From Chlorogloea sp. CCALA 695 (lineage in GTDB: Bacteria; Cyanobacteriota; Cyanobacteriia; Cyanobacteriales; Chroococcidiopsidaceae): 64,000 nucleotides of DNA. The stretch is taken from positions 96,968-160,967 of the forward strand of contig NZ_PVWN01000004.1 of NCBI RefSeq assembly GCF_003003885.1, read 5' to 3'. Position numbers and translations under genes: made by a program. Shown one piece after another: positions 28,466-38,959 of this stretch (position 1 is its first letter; each line of letters starts with the position of its first letter). The notes beneath the pieces were generated by a model. It did no database searches. It saw nothing but the letters and a program-made list of their open reading frames with translations, and was not told the origin of the DNA.

Positions 28466-28507
28466 GTTTGAAATTAACTACTCAATTAAATACAAGCAAC
28501 AGCTTAG

Positions 28508-29527
28508 TTAAATTGAATAGTACAACGGAAATGATTTAGCATCCTTGGGCTTGACGTAAACTCGCTGTTGTGGTTCTAAATTTAGTTCGTCAAAGCGATC
28601 GCGGCTAAGGTGAGCGGTAACTACTTGACCGTCATCTAATATTAGTTCTGCCTGAATTTCCCAACCTAAATGAATTAACCGATTAACTCTTGCGGGTACG
28701 GTGCTGCCATTATTTGGATCTTTTTCGATTACCACGTCTTGAGGGCGCAAAAAGACTTCTGGAGACGCTGAGTGAAACCCATTACCTTGAAACATTTTGG
28801 AGTTACTAGGCAAAACATTGACTGGGCCGATAAAACTCATGACAAAGGCGGTAGCTGGATGATCGTAGATTTGGGCGGGTGTACCGATTTGTTCGATATT
28901 GCCCTTATTCATGACGACAATTTCGTCGGCTACTTCCATCGCTTCTTCTTGGTCGTGGGTCACAAATACTGTTGTAACGTGAACCTCATCATGTAGCCGT
29001 CGCAGCCATGCTCTTAAATCTTTACGCACTTTGGCATCAAGAGCGCCGAAAGGTTCATCTAAAAGCAATACTTGGGGTTGCACCGCTAAGGCTCTAGCTA
29101 AGGCTACGCGCTGCCTTTGACCGCCCGATAATTGCGATGGATAGCGATCGCCTAGTCCCATCAATTGGATTAATTCTAGTAATTCATTGACCCGCGTTTT
29201 TATTTTTGCTTTGCTGGCTTTGCGAATATCTAAACCAAAGGCGATATTTTGCCGTACTGTCAAATGTTTAAACAAAGCGTAGTGTTGAAACACAAAGCCA
29301 ATATTGCGTTCTTGGACGCTTTGGGCGGTCGCATCGGTTCCTGTTAGCCAAATTTTACCGCGATCAGGCATTTCTAGCCCCGCAATCAGCCGCAGTAACG
29401 TTGATTTGCCCGAACCTGATGGCCCAAGTAAAGCTACCAAAGAGCCGCTTTTTATTTCTAGGTCAACTCCATCAACGGCTTGGAAACTGCCAAACTTTTT
29501 GGAGACGTTTTCAACGACAATTCCCAC
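28508..29527 (-). CDS. cysA: Sulfate/thiosulfate-type ABC transporter ATP-binding protein (CysA)
   Basis: The protein has 339 residues. It has Walker [10 protein letters not shown] (about 36-44), signature [16 protein letters not shown], Walker [12 protein letters not shown] and the H-loop [13 protein letters not shown], then a C-terminal TOBE-like regulatory domain (FLRPQDVVI...). The [12 protein letters not shown] hinge is typical of CysA of cyanobacteria. It would power sulfate uptake, but CysT/CysW and a sulfate-binding protein are not here; the neighbour is a family 5 binding protein 42 bases downstream. It could also serve another importer, so the sulfate role is inferred from the family. 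Confidence 0.85.
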   Translation of the reverse strand: MGIVVENVSKKFGSFQAVDGVDLEIKSGSLVALLGPSGSGKSTLLRLIAGLEMPDRGKIWLTGTDATAQSVQERNIGFVFQHYALFKHLTVRQNIAFGLDIRKASKAKIKTRVNELLELIQLMGLGDRYPSQLSGGQRQRVALARALAVQPQVLLLDEPFGALDAKVRKDLRAWLRRLHDEVHVTTVFVTHDQEEAMEVADEIVVMNKGNIEQIGTPAQIYDHPATAFVMSFIGPVNVLPSNSKMFQGNGFHSASPEVFLRPQDVVIEKDPNNGSTVPARVNRLIHLGWEIQAELILDDGQVVTAHLSRDRFDELNLEPQQRVYVKPKDAKSFPLYYSI

Positions 29528-29850
29528 GACCGAACCTCTTTATAAATTAGAAGGCGTTAAATCTAAAGGCATGAATAACATTATCGTTTAACTCGATATT
29601 GCGATCGCCTTTGATCTTTAGCTTGTATTTCCCGGTTTATCTATAGGGATACAGTAGTTTTTATAGCATATATCTGATGGTGGCAAAAGATTAGCGTCAA
29701 AAATGCCAAAATTGCCAATGATTACTTAACTTTTATATGGAGTTGTTAAGCTGTATTTCAAAATAGGCAGATATTGCCCCTTTTGAGGTGAAAGAGCAAA
29801 AAGTCCGTGATACCATGCAATTCTTGCTGTAGAAGATTGGGAGAAGCGCT
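29528..29850. other. Divergent promoter region of cysA and chlP
   Basis: The region holds the promoters of both divergent genes. A GGGAGAAG element just before the chlP TTG start acts as its ribosome-binding site. No RNA gene or strong hairpin is seen. Confidence 0.55.
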
Positions 29851-31071
29851 TTGACTTTACGAGTTGCGGTTGTTGGCTCAGGGCCAGCAGGTTCATCGGC
29901 TGCGGAAACCTTGGCGAAAGCAGGTATTGAGACTTTTTTGTTTGAGCGTAAGCTAGACAATGCCAAGCCTTGCGGTGGGGCAATTCCTTTGTGTATGGTT
30001 AGTGAGTTTGATTTGCCACCACACATCATTGACCGTAAGGTGCGGAAGATGAAAATGATTTCGCCCTCCAACCGCGAAGTAGATATTAATTTGGTTAATG
30101 AAGACGAATATATTGGGATGTGTCGCCGTGAGGTGTTGGATGGTTTTATGCGCGATCGCGCAGCCAGCTTAGGTGCTAATTTAATTAATGCCACCGTCCA
30201 TAAACTTGATATTCCAACTAACAATACCGATCCTTATACAATTCACTATGTAGACCACAACGAAGGTGGCTCTCAAGGTGTAGCTAAAACTTTAAAAGTA
30301 GATGCAATTATTGGCGCTGACGGTGCTAATTCACGTATTGCTAAAGAAATTGACGCTGGGGATTACAACTATGCGATCGCTTTTCAAGAGCGCATCCGTT
30401 TACCTCAAGCTCAAATGGACTACTATAACGACTTAGCAGAAATGTATGTAGGCGATGATGTTTCGACAGATTTCTACGCTTGGGTTTTCCCCAAATACGA
30501 TCACGTAGCCGTCGGTACAGGAACTATGCAGGTACACAAAGCTAGTATCAAACAATTACAAGCAGGTATCCGCGCACGCGCAGCTAAAAAATTAGTTGGC
30601 GGCGAAATCATCAAAGTTGAAGCTCACCCAATCCCCGAACACCCCAGACCTCGCCGTGTAGTTGGTAGAGTGGCTTTAGTCGGCGATGCGGCGGGTTATG
30701 TTACTAAGTCGTCAGGGGAAGGAATTTATTTTGCGGCAAAATCTGGGCGGATGTGCGCCGAAACGATTATTGAAGTTTCCAATAGTGGCGCAAAAATTCC
30801 CACCGAAAACGATCTTAAACTTTACCTCAAGCGCTGGGATAAAAAGTATGGCTTGACTTACAAAGTGTTGGACATTTTGCAATCAGTGTTTTATCGTACC
30901 GATGCTACCCGCGAGGCGTTTGTAGAAATGTGCGCTGATATGGATGTACAGAAGCTAACCTTTGATAGTTATTTGTACAAAACTGTAGTTCCAGCAAATC
31001 CTTTTACTCAACTCAAAATTACTGCTAAAACTCTGGCAAGTTTGATTCGTGGTAATGCTCTTGCGCCTTAA
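29851..31071 (+). CDS. chlP: Geranylgeranyl reductase (geranylgeranyl diphosphate/chlorophyll reductase)
   Basis: The protein has 406 residues and starts at a TTG codon (MTLRVAVVGSGPAGSSAAE), giving the FAD-binding GxGxxG motif at residues 9-14; GDAAGYVTKSSGEGIYFA is the second flavin motif. It reduces the geranylgeranyl chain to phytyl for chlorophyll and tocopherol, using NADPH, on the thylakoid membrane. Length and sequence fit cyanobacterial ChlP. The TTG start is supported by a Shine-Dalgarno 3-10 bases upstream and by the standard N-terminus. Confidence 0.96.
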   Translation: MTLRVAVVGSGPAGSSAAETLAKAGIETFLFERKLDNAKPCGGAIPLCMVSEFDLPPHIIDRKVRKMKMISPSNREVDINLVNEDEYIGMCRREVLDGFMRDRAASLGANLINATVHKLDIPTNNTDPYTIHYVDHNEGGSQGVAKTLKVDAIIGADGANSRIAKEIDAGDYNYAIAFQERIRLPQAQMDYYNDLAEMYVGDDVSTDFYAWVFPKYDHVAVGTGTMQVHKASIKQLQAGIRARAAKKLVGGEIIKVEAHPIPEHPRPRRVVGRVALVGDAAGYVTKSSGEGIYFAAKSGRMCAETIIEVSNSGAKIPTENDLKLYLKRWDKKYGLTYKVLDILQSVFYRTDATREAFVEMCADMDVQKLTFDSYLYKTVVPANPFTQLKITAKTLASLIRGNALAP

Positions 31072-31086
31072 AGATAGGTTGTAAGA

Positions 31087-31140
31087 ATTTAAACAAATCT
31101 TCCTGGGGTGGGCTTCTAGCCTGCCCTTACTTGTTTAAAT
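31087..31140. terminator. Two-way hairpin between chlP and the next gene
   Basis: Outer arms ATTTAAACAA and TTGTTTAAAT (10 bases) enclose an inner GGGTGGGCT/AGCCTGCCC stem. It lies between convergent genes ending at 31071 and 31148 and probably terminates both. Confidence 0.7.
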
Positions 31141-31147
31141 AGCACGA

Positions 31148-32206
31148 TCAATTTTCAAAATCTTCACGTACAACCCCTGGAAAATCTAAAATAAAGTCTG
31201 CGCCATAAACTTTTGCAGGGGTTTGAAAGCCGCAGGTATATTCTCCCGCCAGTACCTTTTGCACAATTTTTACAGCCGTTAAAGCAGTAAGAGTATAACC
31301 TTCTGGGCATTGCAATCTCGAACTCAATCGCTTACCCGTACTATCTTCTACTTCTCCCCATAGATAGGTTTTTCCCTCAGCGCGTTCGGTTTCACTAGGC
31401 CCTGGAGGCTGATTTTGAATTAACTGTTTTTGAAAATTCTGCACTGCTGGCAATTTTAGCAACCAACCAACATAGCGAAGTGCGATCGCTAAAATACGTG
31501 TGGAGGCAGGAAACGCGGCATAAACTTCTATATTGGGAATACCTGTACTGTAAAAAGCTGTAGCTACATCGCCCCAGGGAATTGTTACCGCTTCAACTTT
31601 ACCCTGTCCAAAGTCAATTGAGCGAGTCTTAAAAGCCGCCGGAACAGTCGTCAAAACTCCATCGCGCCTAATTTTTCCTCCTTGATGTTGAGCTTCTATC
31701 ATCGTGTTAGCCGTGCCTCTAGAGATGCGTCCTAATGTTTGAAACCCAAGTGCTAACCGTATTGCTGATGGTAGTCGCCCTTTGAGGTGGGCGGCGAGAC
31801 AGTCGGAGGGAACAACATCAAAGCCGACACCCGGAAGTAACATCACTCCGGCGGTTTTTGCCAAAGTATCCTGAGAAGCGATTTCTTCAAATACCCTAAT
31901 TTCTCCCGTAATATCCAAATAGTGAGTTTGAGAACGCAAACAGCCAGCAACCATAGGTGCAGAAGTTTGAGAAAATGGCCCCGCACAGTGTAGCACTACT
32001 GTTATGTCCGCTAAAGCCGAATCAGTTGCTGATTGGTTATCTAACGCAAAAGCGCGGTATTCTAAACCTAGTTCAGTGGCAAGAGGGGCAACTTTTTGAG
32101 AGTTACGAGCCGCTAGAATTGGTCGCAGTCCTTGTTGTACCGCTAACCGAGCAATTAATTCGCCCGTGTAGCCGTTAGCACCATATAACAAAAAATTTGG
32201 AGTCAT
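31148..32206 (-). CDS. Saccharopine dehydrogenase-like NAD(P)-binding protein
   Basis: The protein has 352 residues and starts NFLLYGANGYTGELIARLAVQQG, a Rossmann GxxGxxG site, with PGVGFDVVPSDCLAAHLKGRLP in the middle, as in the trans-acting enoyl reductase/saccharopine-dehydrogenase-like group. The substrate is unknown; relatives in mycobacteria act in lipid synthesis. It is convergent with chlP and has no pathway neighbours. Confidence 0.82.
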   Translation of the reverse strand: MTPNFLLYGANGYTGELIARLAVQQGLRPILAARNSQKVAPLATELGLEYRAFALDNQSATDSALADITVVLHCAGPFSQTSAPMVAGCLRSQTHYLDITGEIRVFEEIASQDTLAKTAGVMLLPGVGFDVVPSDCLAAHLKGRLPSAIRLALGFQTLGRISRGTANTMIEAQHQGGKIRRDGVLTTVPAAFKTRSIDFGQGKVEAVTIPWGDVATAFYSTGIPNIEVYAAFPASTRILAIALRYVGWLLKLPAVQNFQKQLIQNQPPGPSETERAEGKTYLWGEVEDSTGKRLSSRLQCPEGYTLTALTAVKIVQKVLAGEYTCGFQTPAKVYGADFILDFPGVVREDFEN

Positions 32207-32252
32207 CTATTTATCGACTTGATCGTTAACTTCTATGATTAAAGTTTAGTAT

Positions 32253-34067
32253 TTGGACTTGTTTATAGTGTCAGTGCGATCGCCTAAAAAGCAAATAACT
32301 ACCAATCAACCACTCCAGCGTCTATTTGCTTACAGTAGCAACTATCGAAAGCAACTTTGGCTGGCGACTACTTGCTCAATTTTAAATAAAATCTTCGATC
32401 TCGCACCACCAGCTTTAATCGGGATTGCGGTAGATGTAGTCGTTAAGCAACAAGATTCAATTATTGCCCAGTTAGGAGTAAAAGATGTTTACAGCCAATT
32501 TTTAATTCTTTCGGTCTTGACGGTAATTGTTTGGATTCTAGAGTCAGTTTTTGAATATGCTTTTGCTCGGTTGTGGCGCAATTTAGCCCAAAATATTCAG
32601 CATGACTTACGAATAGACGCTTATAGCCATTTGCAAGAGTTGGAACTTGCCTATTTTGAAGAACGCAGTACAGGCGGTTTGATGTCGATTTTGAGCGATG
32701 ACATTAACCAGTTAGAGCGATTTTTGGATGTAGGCGCAAATGATTTAATTCAAGTCACTACCACGGTACTAATTATTGGCGGTGCGTTCTTTATTTTGGC
32801 TCCTGGTGTGGCTTGGATGGCAATGCTACCAATGCCATTTATTTTGTGGGGGGCGATCGCCTTTCAACGCCGTTTAGCTCCCCGTTACGCTGCGGTGCGC
32901 GAAACGGTAGGTTTGCTTAATGGGCGGCTAACTAATAATTTGACTGGTATTACAACTATTAAAAGTTTTACTACCGAAGAGTACGAAATTAATCGGTTGA
33001 GGAAGGATAGCGAAGCTTATCGTCAAAGTAATCGTCATGCGATCGCACTTTCGGCAGCTTTTGTCCCGTTAATTCGGATGATTATTTTGGCGGGTTTTAC
33101 AGCTTTGTTGTTGTACGGCGGTTTGGCGGCGGTAAGGGGCGATATTTCTGTCGGTACTTACAGCACTTTGGTATTTTTAATTCAGCGCTTATTATGGCCA
33201 TTGACTAGATTAGGCGAAACTTTCGATCAGTATCAAAGGGCGATGGCTTCAACTACACGGGTAATGAATTTACTCGATACGCCAATTGCAATTCGTACAG
33301 GCAATATTTCGTTACCGCAGGTATTAGGTGAGTTGGAGTTTGAAAACGTCAATTTTGCTTACAATGGGCGCAACTCCGTAATTGAAAACCTGTCTTTACA
33401 CATTCCGGCGGGGAAAACGATCGCTATTGTTGGTTCTACGGGTTCGGGTAAAAGTACCTTAGTTAAGCTATTACTGCGGCTTTATGAGGTGCAATCGGGA
33501 ACTATTAGCTTAGATGGGGTAGATATCCGCGAGTTAGATTTTAAAAATTTGCGATCGCATATTGGTTTAGTTAGTCAAGATGTGTTTTTATTTCACGGTA
33601 CAGTAGGCGAAAACATTTCCTACGGGACGATTACAGCTAACGAAAAAGAGATAATAGCGGCGGCTAAAATTGCTGAAGCGCACGAATTTATAAAAGAACT
33701 TCCCCAAGGCTATGAAACTATTGTGGGGGAACGAGGACAAAAGCTATCGGGGGGACAAAGACAACGAATTGCGATCGCCCGTGCCGTTTTAAAAAATCCG
33801 CCCATACTAATATTAGACGAGGCTACTTCCGCCGTAGACAATGAAACCGAAGCGGCGATTCAAAGGTCTTTAGAAAAAATTACCGCCAATCGAACAACTA
33901 TTGCGATCGCTCATCGCCTTTCTACGGTACGTAATGCTGATCGCATTTATGTGATGGAGTATGGCAAATTGGTAGAACAGGGAACTCACGAGCAGTTGTT
34001 AGCACAGCAAAAAATTTATGCGAGTTTATGGCGCGTCCAATCGGGCTTAAAGACTCTTGAAAAGTAG
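32253..34067 (+). CDS. ABC-type exporter, fused membrane and ATPase domains (MsbA/BmrA-like)
   Basis: The protein has about 604 residues from a TTG at 32253; a GTG at 32268 is an equally good start, and no ATG is available nearby. Membrane domain with six helices is at about 30-320. The ATPase has [36 protein letters not shown] and an IAHRLSTV switch. Substrate unknown, likely lipid or drug export. Its TAG (34065-34067) abuts the stop of priA on the other strand without any spacer. Confidence 0.9.
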   Translation: MDLFIVSVRSPKKQITTNQPLQRLFAYSSNYRKQLWLATTCSILNKIFDLAPPALIGIAVDVVVKQQDSIIAQLGVKDVYSQFLILSVLTVIVWILESVFEYAFARLWRNLAQNIQHDLRIDAYSHLQELELAYFEERSTGGLMSILSDDINQLERFLDVGANDLIQVTTTVLIIGGAFFILAPGVAWMAMLPMPFILWGAIAFQRRLAPRYAAVRETVGLLNGRLTNNLTGITTIKSFTTEEYEINRLRKDSEAYRQSNRHAIALSAAFVPLIRMIILAGFTALLLYGGLAAVRGDISVGTYSTLVFLIQRLLWPLTRLGETFDQYQRAMASTTRVMNLLDTPIAIRTGNISLPQVLGELEFENVNFAYNGRNSVIENLSLHIPAGKTIAIVGSTGSGKSTLVKLLLRLYEVQSGTISLDGVDIRELDFKNLRSHIGLVSQDVFLFHGTVGENISYGTITANEKEIIAAAKIAEAHEFIKELPQGYETIVGERGQKLSGGQRQRIAIARAVLKNPPILILDEATSAVDNETEAAIQRSLEKITANRTTIAIAHRLSTVRNADRIYVMEYGKLVEQGTHEQLLAQQKIYASLWRVQSGLKTLEK

Positions 34068-36554
34068 TCACATCATATTTAACGGATCTACATCAATAGT
34101 CAAGCTAACTGAAGGCGGACAATGCGATCGCACTTCTTCCCAATTAGGTAATTGTGGCAAAGATTCATCGGTAAATTTAACCATAATTTGCCATCTATAA
34201 CGGTTAGCTACTCGCAAAATGCTGGCGGGTGCTGGCCCCAATATTTCGTAAGCCGTATTTGCCAAAACCTCGGCTATCTTTTGCGCTGTTTGTTCTACAA
34301 TCTCCGCATCTACACTACTTAACCGCAATAAAATTAACCTTCCATAGGGCGGATAATTCAACGCTGCTCTTTCGACTAACTCTGTAGCAATAAAAGGCTC
34401 GAACTCGTGCTGTTGTACCGCCTGAACTACAGCATGATCGGGGGTGTAAGTTTGGATAATTACCCGCCCTGGATCGTCTCCTCTACCTGCTCTCCCAGCC
34501 ACTTGGGTAAGGGTTTGAAAGGCTCTTTCACTCGCCCTGTAATCTGCCAAATGCAGCAACCCATCCGCCGCCATTACGCCAACTAAAGTAACTTGGGGCA
34601 AATCTAGCCCTTTAGTCAACATTTGAGTACCCACTAATAAATCAGCTTCTTTATTGGCAAACTGGGTTAATAAGTGGCGGTGAGCGCCTTTTGTGCGAGT
34701 TGTATCGCTATCAAATCTAATAAAACGCAACTGGGGGAACTGCTGAGTTAATTCTTGCGCTACTCGCTGCGTACCACTCCCAAAAAACTTTAAGTATGGT
34801 GAACTACATTCAGGACAATTGCGGGGATGCGATCGCACATAATTACAATAATGACACTGCAATAATTTACTCGCTTCAGCCTCAGTATGGTGATAAGCCA
34901 AAGAAACGTCACAGTTGGGACACTCTATGACATAACCGCAACTGCGACAGGATACAAAGGTACTATGTCCGCGTCGATGAATAAATAATATCCCCTGTTG
35001 CGATCGCTCTTTCATTTCCTCCAACGCCTCTTGCAAGGTGCGGCTAAATATGGAACGATTGCCTAATTGCAACTCATTACGCATATCTATCACTTCTACA
35101 GGCGGTAAAGGGCGCGATTGTATCCGTTCTGGTAAAGCTAGGTAATAACTATTATCTTTATTTCTATTTACCCAAGTTTCCAACGCTGGAGTCGCCGAAC
35201 CCAAAATTAACGGACAATTTTCTAACTCTGCTTTCCATTTAGCAACATTTCGCGCATGGTAGGTAGGAACAGGACTATCTTGTTTAAAACTATTATCGTG
35301 TTCCTCATCCAAAATTATCAAACCAAGCTGAGGTAAAGGCGAAAATACCGCCGAACGTGTACCAATGACTACTTGGGGTTCTCCTGTTAGCATTTGTCGC
35401 CAAGTGTCGTAACGTTCGCCATCCGATAAAGCGCTGTGATAAACGCAAACTTTTTCCCCAAAACGAGCGCGAAACCTGTCTGTTAATTGCGGGGTAAGTC
35501 CAATTTCTGGAACTAAAACTAAGGCTGATTTGCCTTTTGCGAGTAACGGTGCGATCGCTTGTAAATATACTTCAGTTTTTCCCGATCCTGTAATTCCATG
35601 CAATAATACTTCTGCTACGCCATCTAAACTGTTAATAGTCTCCAAAGCCGCAGCTTGAGCAGTTGTTAAGGTTTTTGGGCGATCTTGCGCTTGTAATGGC
35701 GATGTTTCTTGGCGCAGAACTTCGCGCGGTTCAATTACCAAAAAACCTTTAGTTGCTAGGGTTTTCAGGGTAGGTAAAGTAGTTTTGCACAATAAAAGCA
35801 ATTCATTTAACCACAATTCACCACCGCGATCGCCCAAAACTTGGATTATTTCCTGTTGACGCTTATTTAATTCCGGCGACAATACATCCCCAACTAGGGT
35901 TACCGCCTGTTTTGTCTGTGGTTTTGAGTACCTGGGCAATTCTAAATAACTTTCTACCCAACCGCGTTTTAAAAGTTGCTCTACTCCCCAATTCGCTCCT
36001 TTAATCTGGCTTCTAATATATTTAACGCTGTAGTCACCTTTACTTTGAGCTTGAAGCAATTGCAATACTTGAGCAGCAGTAGTAGGTAAAAAAGTCTCTG
36101 CCCCTAAAGGTATATTTTCTACCTTTAGACGGATGCGGCGCTGACTTCGCCCTAGTAATCCTGGTGGTAAAGCAACCTTAATTACCTGTATCAACGAGGT
36201 ATAGTAATAATCGGCTACTTGCTGCAACAATTCCCAGTAATTTGCACTAAAAAAGCCGACGCTGACGACTTCTTCAACTTCGCGGATTTTGTTAATAGGT
36301 ATATCAGCGTTTGGTTGCTCTAATAACCGAATTGCGATCGCGCCCACTTGTTGCGTACCAAAAGGAACACTTAAAATACTACCTGGTTGCGCAAATGACA
36401 TATTTTCCGGCAACTTGTACGTATATATCCCCGTAGCGCCGGGACAATCTACCAGTACCTCAATCCAGTATTTAGTATTGTTCGATCTTGTTTGATAAGT
36501 GCTTACAGGCTCCGCTACTATAAAATTTGACCCGTTTAACTTAGGAATATACAT
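34068..36554 (-). CDS. priA: Primosomal protein N' (replication restart helicase PriA)
   Basis: The protein has 828 residues. It has an N-terminal DNA-binding domain, Walker A HGITGSGKTEVYLQA, DEEH box in LIILDEEHDNSF, and eight cysteines in the zinc region (CRSCGYVIECPNCDVSL, CHYCNY, CPECSS), followed by helicase motifs GTQMLTKGLDLPQVTLVGV and QVAGRAGR. It reloads the replisome at stalled forks. It is convergent with the exporter gene with zero spacing. Confidence 0.97.
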   Translation of the reverse strand: MYIPKLNGSNFIVAEPVSTYQTRSNNTKYWIEVLVDCPGATGIYTYKLPENMSFAQPGSILSVPFGTQQVGAIAIRLLEQPNADIPINKIREVEEVVSVGFFSANYWELLQQVADYYYTSLIQVIKVALPPGLLGRSQRRIRLKVENIPLGAETFLPTTAAQVLQLLQAQSKGDYSVKYIRSQIKGANWGVEQLLKRGWVESYLELPRYSKPQTKQAVTLVGDVLSPELNKRQQEIIQVLGDRGGELWLNELLLLCKTTLPTLKTLATKGFLVIEPREVLRQETSPLQAQDRPKTLTTAQAAALETINSLDGVAEVLLHGITGSGKTEVYLQAIAPLLAKGKSALVLVPEIGLTPQLTDRFRARFGEKVCVYHSALSDGERYDTWRQMLTGEPQVVIGTRSAVFSPLPQLGLIILDEEHDNSFKQDSPVPTYHARNVAKWKAELENCPLILGSATPALETWVNRNKDNSYYLALPERIQSRPLPPVEVIDMRNELQLGNRSIFSRTLQEALEEMKERSQQGILFIHRRGHSTFVSCRSCGYVIECPNCDVSLAYHHTEAEASKLLQCHYCNYVRSHPRNCPECSSPYLKFFGSGTQRVAQELTQQFPQLRFIRFDSDTTRTKGAHRHLLTQFANKEADLLVGTQMLTKGLDLPQVTLVGVMAADGLLHLADYRASERAFQTLTQVAGRAGRGDDPGRVIIQTYTPDHAVVQAVQQHEFEPFIATELVERAALNYPPYGRLILLRLSSVDAEIVEQTAQKIAEVLANTAYEILGPAPASILRVANRYRWQIMVKFTDESLPQLPNWEEVRSHCPPSVSLTIDVDPLNMM

Positions 36555-37330
36555 AAAAGCTAGACATCCGTAATTAAAGCTTTAGTTTAAAATATTATCT
36601 TTTTTATACCGACTGCTGTTCAAATAAGTGGCAATAATTACAATTTTGTATAGGTAGTATTGAATACTGACTTTAAAAGTTGTTACTAATTTTACGCAAC
36701 TACTTATTTTAAAAGGCATTATTTTCTCCCCATCGGTAGAGAGTAAAGCTTTGATATATATGAGATTCTGTTTTTGAGGTTAATAAATCAGTAACGTTTA
36801 GGTATAAATGTCTAATCCTTTACTAGGAATCCCTTAAATAAACTTTTCTAGCACAACAATCAAATATTGCCATCCTTCATTGTAAAGACCTACATACAAA
36901 AGTAGTTGTTAAAACAATAAAGTTGCAAAGTTTGTTCATAAATTTCGATATTTTGGTTGTAATTTCATCAAATATTACTTAATAAATTACCTAAAATTAA
37001 CTTTAAACATCGATTTTGGTAGCAGGATATATGTCAATTTAAGCAACTTTTGGCAACTTAACGTAGTCAAGCACAGAAATAAAACAGATTGAATTTAGAG
37101 CCTCAGTAAAAACCCTTGTTTTTAGATTAACGTTAGGATAAAAACAGAATTAGCCAAATAACTAATAGGAGAAAGTTATCGTATTAAAAATCACCATCAA
37201 GTTTAATATCTACTTATCTAAAAGGCTATCGGCTTAAGAATGAATAGGTTGAAACAAATTGTCTTCACTTATTTATGTAAAAGCATTGTTGTTACAAAGT
37301 ACATCAGTTACATCTCACCTAGACGTAAAT
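36555..37330. other. Long AT-rich leader between priA and sigC
   Basis: This is the largest gap in the window, 776 bases with no HIP1 octamer in its AT-rich stretch. A GTA-N8-TAC match to the NtcA consensus lies at 36654-36667, but one match is expected now and then by chance. Upstream of the sigC ATG the frame is open to a TTG at 37259. No small RNA could be recognised, though the length would allow one. Confidence 0.45.
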
Positions 37331-38470
37331 ATGAATATTACTGAATTAGACTCCATCGATGTTTTATTGCCAATCGAAGAAATAATTGGTTCTCCGACGG
37401 ATGATTTAGAAGAAACATCTTTAAATATAACCGCCGGAGAAGAAATAGAAGTTGCAGAATCGGAAGATAGAGATGGAGATAGTTTAGCCGCCGCTAGACC
37501 ATCAGGATACCGTAAAACCGATTCAGATGACGCAGTAGGGGCATTTTTTAAAGAGATGGCGCGTTATCCGTTACTAAAAGCAGAAGAAGAAGTAGAGTTA
37601 GCAAAACGAGTACAGTTTTTAGTAGAAGTAGAAGAACTGAAAAAGCGCCTAAGTAGCGAATTAAATCGTAGCACCAGCCAAGCAGAAGCCGCCGCCGCAC
37701 TCTGTTTAACCGAACGCCAGCTAGAACAAAAGCTGTATCAAGGTAGAGTAGCCAAGCGCAAAATGATTCGCTCAAATCTACGTTTAGTAGTATCGATTGC
37801 TAAGAGATATTTGAATCGAGGAGTACAGTTTTTAGACTTAATTCAAGAAGGAGCAATGGGATTGAATCGAGCTACAGAAAAGTTCGATCCTGACAAAGGT
37901 TATAAGTTTTCTACTTACGCTTATTGGTGGATTAGACAAGCGATTACAAGAGCGATCGCTAATGATGCGCGAACTATTAGATTGCCAATTCATATTGTCG
38001 AAAAACTAAATAAACTCAAAAAAGCCCAACGAGAAATTAAGCAAAAACTACATCGCAACGCTACAGAAAACGAACTAGCAGAAGCTTTAGATACAACTCC
38101 CGAACACCTGCGTCAGTTGCAACAATTAAGGCGCAAATCGCTGTCTTTAAACCATCGAGTCGGGAAAGAAGAAGACACTGAACTTGTAGATTTACTCGAA
38201 GATGAAGAAGGACAATCGCCCGAACAGCAAATGACTGAAATGATGATGCGTCAAGAAATTTGGGATGTATTAGCCGACGTACTAACACCTAGAGAAAAAG
38301 ACGTGATTTCCTTACGTTATGGCTTAACAACTAGCGAACCTTGTACTTTAGAAGAAGTAGGCTGCTTGTTCAATCTTTCCCGCGAAAGAGTGCGACAAAT
38401 TCAAAGTAAAGCTATGCGAAAACTAAGACGACCCCAAATAGCTAAACGGTTGAAAGGTTGGCTAGTATAA
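37331..38470 (+). CDS. sigC: Group 2 sigma-70 factor, SigC type
   Basis: From the ATG at 37331 the protein has 379 residues. Region 1.2 reads DDAVGAFFKEMARYPLL, region 2 RSNLRLVVSIAKRYLNRG.QFLDLIQEGAMGLNRA and KFSTYAYWWIRQAI, region 4 LTPREKDVISLRYGL and FNLSRERVRQIQSKAMRKLR. No long non-conserved region 1.1 of RpoD is present, as in group 2. The FFKEMARYPLL segment is the SigC type rather than the SigB/D/E types as I recall them. It reprograms RNA polymerase under stress or changed carbon/nitrogen status. A frame extension to TTG at 37259 has no support. Confidence 0.85.
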   Translation: MNITELDSIDVLLPIEEIIGSPTDDLEETSLNITAGEEIEVAESEDRDGDSLAAARPSGYRKTDSDDAVGAFFKEMARYPLLKAEEEVELAKRVQFLVEVEELKKRLSSELNRSTSQAEAAAALCLTERQLEQKLYQGRVAKRKMIRSNLRLVVSIAKRYLNRGVQFLDLIQEGAMGLNRATEKFDPDKGYKFSTYAYWWIRQAITRAIANDARTIRLPIHIVEKLNKLKKAQREIKQKLHRNATENELAEALDTTPEHLRQLQQLRRKSLSLNHRVGKEEDTELVDLLEDEEGQSPEQQMTEMMMRQEIWDVLADVLTPREKDVISLRYGLTTSEPCTLEEVGCLFNLSRERVRQIQSKAMRKLRRPQIAKRLKGWLV

Positions 38471-38575
38471 AATTTCTGGGTAATAAAAATTGAAAGTAGC
38501 GAGCGCACCTACAATCGCAAAAAGAGCGCAAAATTATCCGCCAACTAATTTAGATGGATTTTAGTTAGGGAGTAG

Positions 38576-38600
38576 ATTTTAGGAAAATCCCTAAAATTTT
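38576..38600 (+). terminator. Weak intrinsic terminator after sigC
   Basis: Eight-base arms (ATTTTAGG and CCTAAAAT) with a six-base loop, then TTTT. The stem is AT-rich, so it may be leaky. Confidence 0.55.
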
Positions 38601-38669
38601 AAAGGTTTGATTGAACCAAACTTAAAAATCATTTAAAGTGAAATTTATAAAGCGCTTATTGCCAAAACC

Positions 38670-38945
38670 ATGATTTTTATCGATTTAACCTTAAAAAGTA
38701 CCGCCTTTCCAGTATCAGTACAAAGAAAAACCAGCGAAGACGCGGAGGCGGTTTATACCGAGATTGTAGCGGCGATGCGCTCCGGGCAACCAGAAATTAT
38801 GGAACTAACGTGTGATCGCCAAACTGAAAAAAAAGTAGCAGTGCGTGTGAGTGAAATTCTCAGCATCCAGATCGCTCAAAAAGACGGTTCCGCCGTTGGT
38901 GGGAATAGACCACCAGGATTTTTTGCTTTAGGTGAAGCTACTTAA
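38670..38945 (+). CDS. UPF0367 family cyanobacterial protein
   Basis: The protein has 91 residues with the UPF0367 pattern: FIDLTLKSTAFPVSVQRKTSEDAEAVYTEI, then EIMELTCDRQTEKKVAVRVSEI and GGNRPPGFFALGEA at the end. The family is restricted to photosynthetic organisms, of unknown function. It lies 14 bases before the ABC ATPase gene, so the two probably form an operon. Confidence 0.9.
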   Translation: MIFIDLTLKSTAFPVSVQRKTSEDAEAVYTEIVAAMRSGQPEIMELTCDRQTEKKVAVRVSEILSIQIAQKDGSAVGGNRPPGFFALGEAT

Positions 38946-38959
38946 TCACTAAGGTAAAG

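Noticed and set aside
29733..30224. 163-codon frame antisense to chlP
   Set aside because: Shadow of the strongly coding chlP gene, with no family features.
36654..36667. GTA-N8-TAC match to the NtcA consensus in the sigC leader
   Set aside because: Six fixed bases in an AT-rich stretch of this length occur by chance fairly often, and spacing to a -10 box is not convincing.
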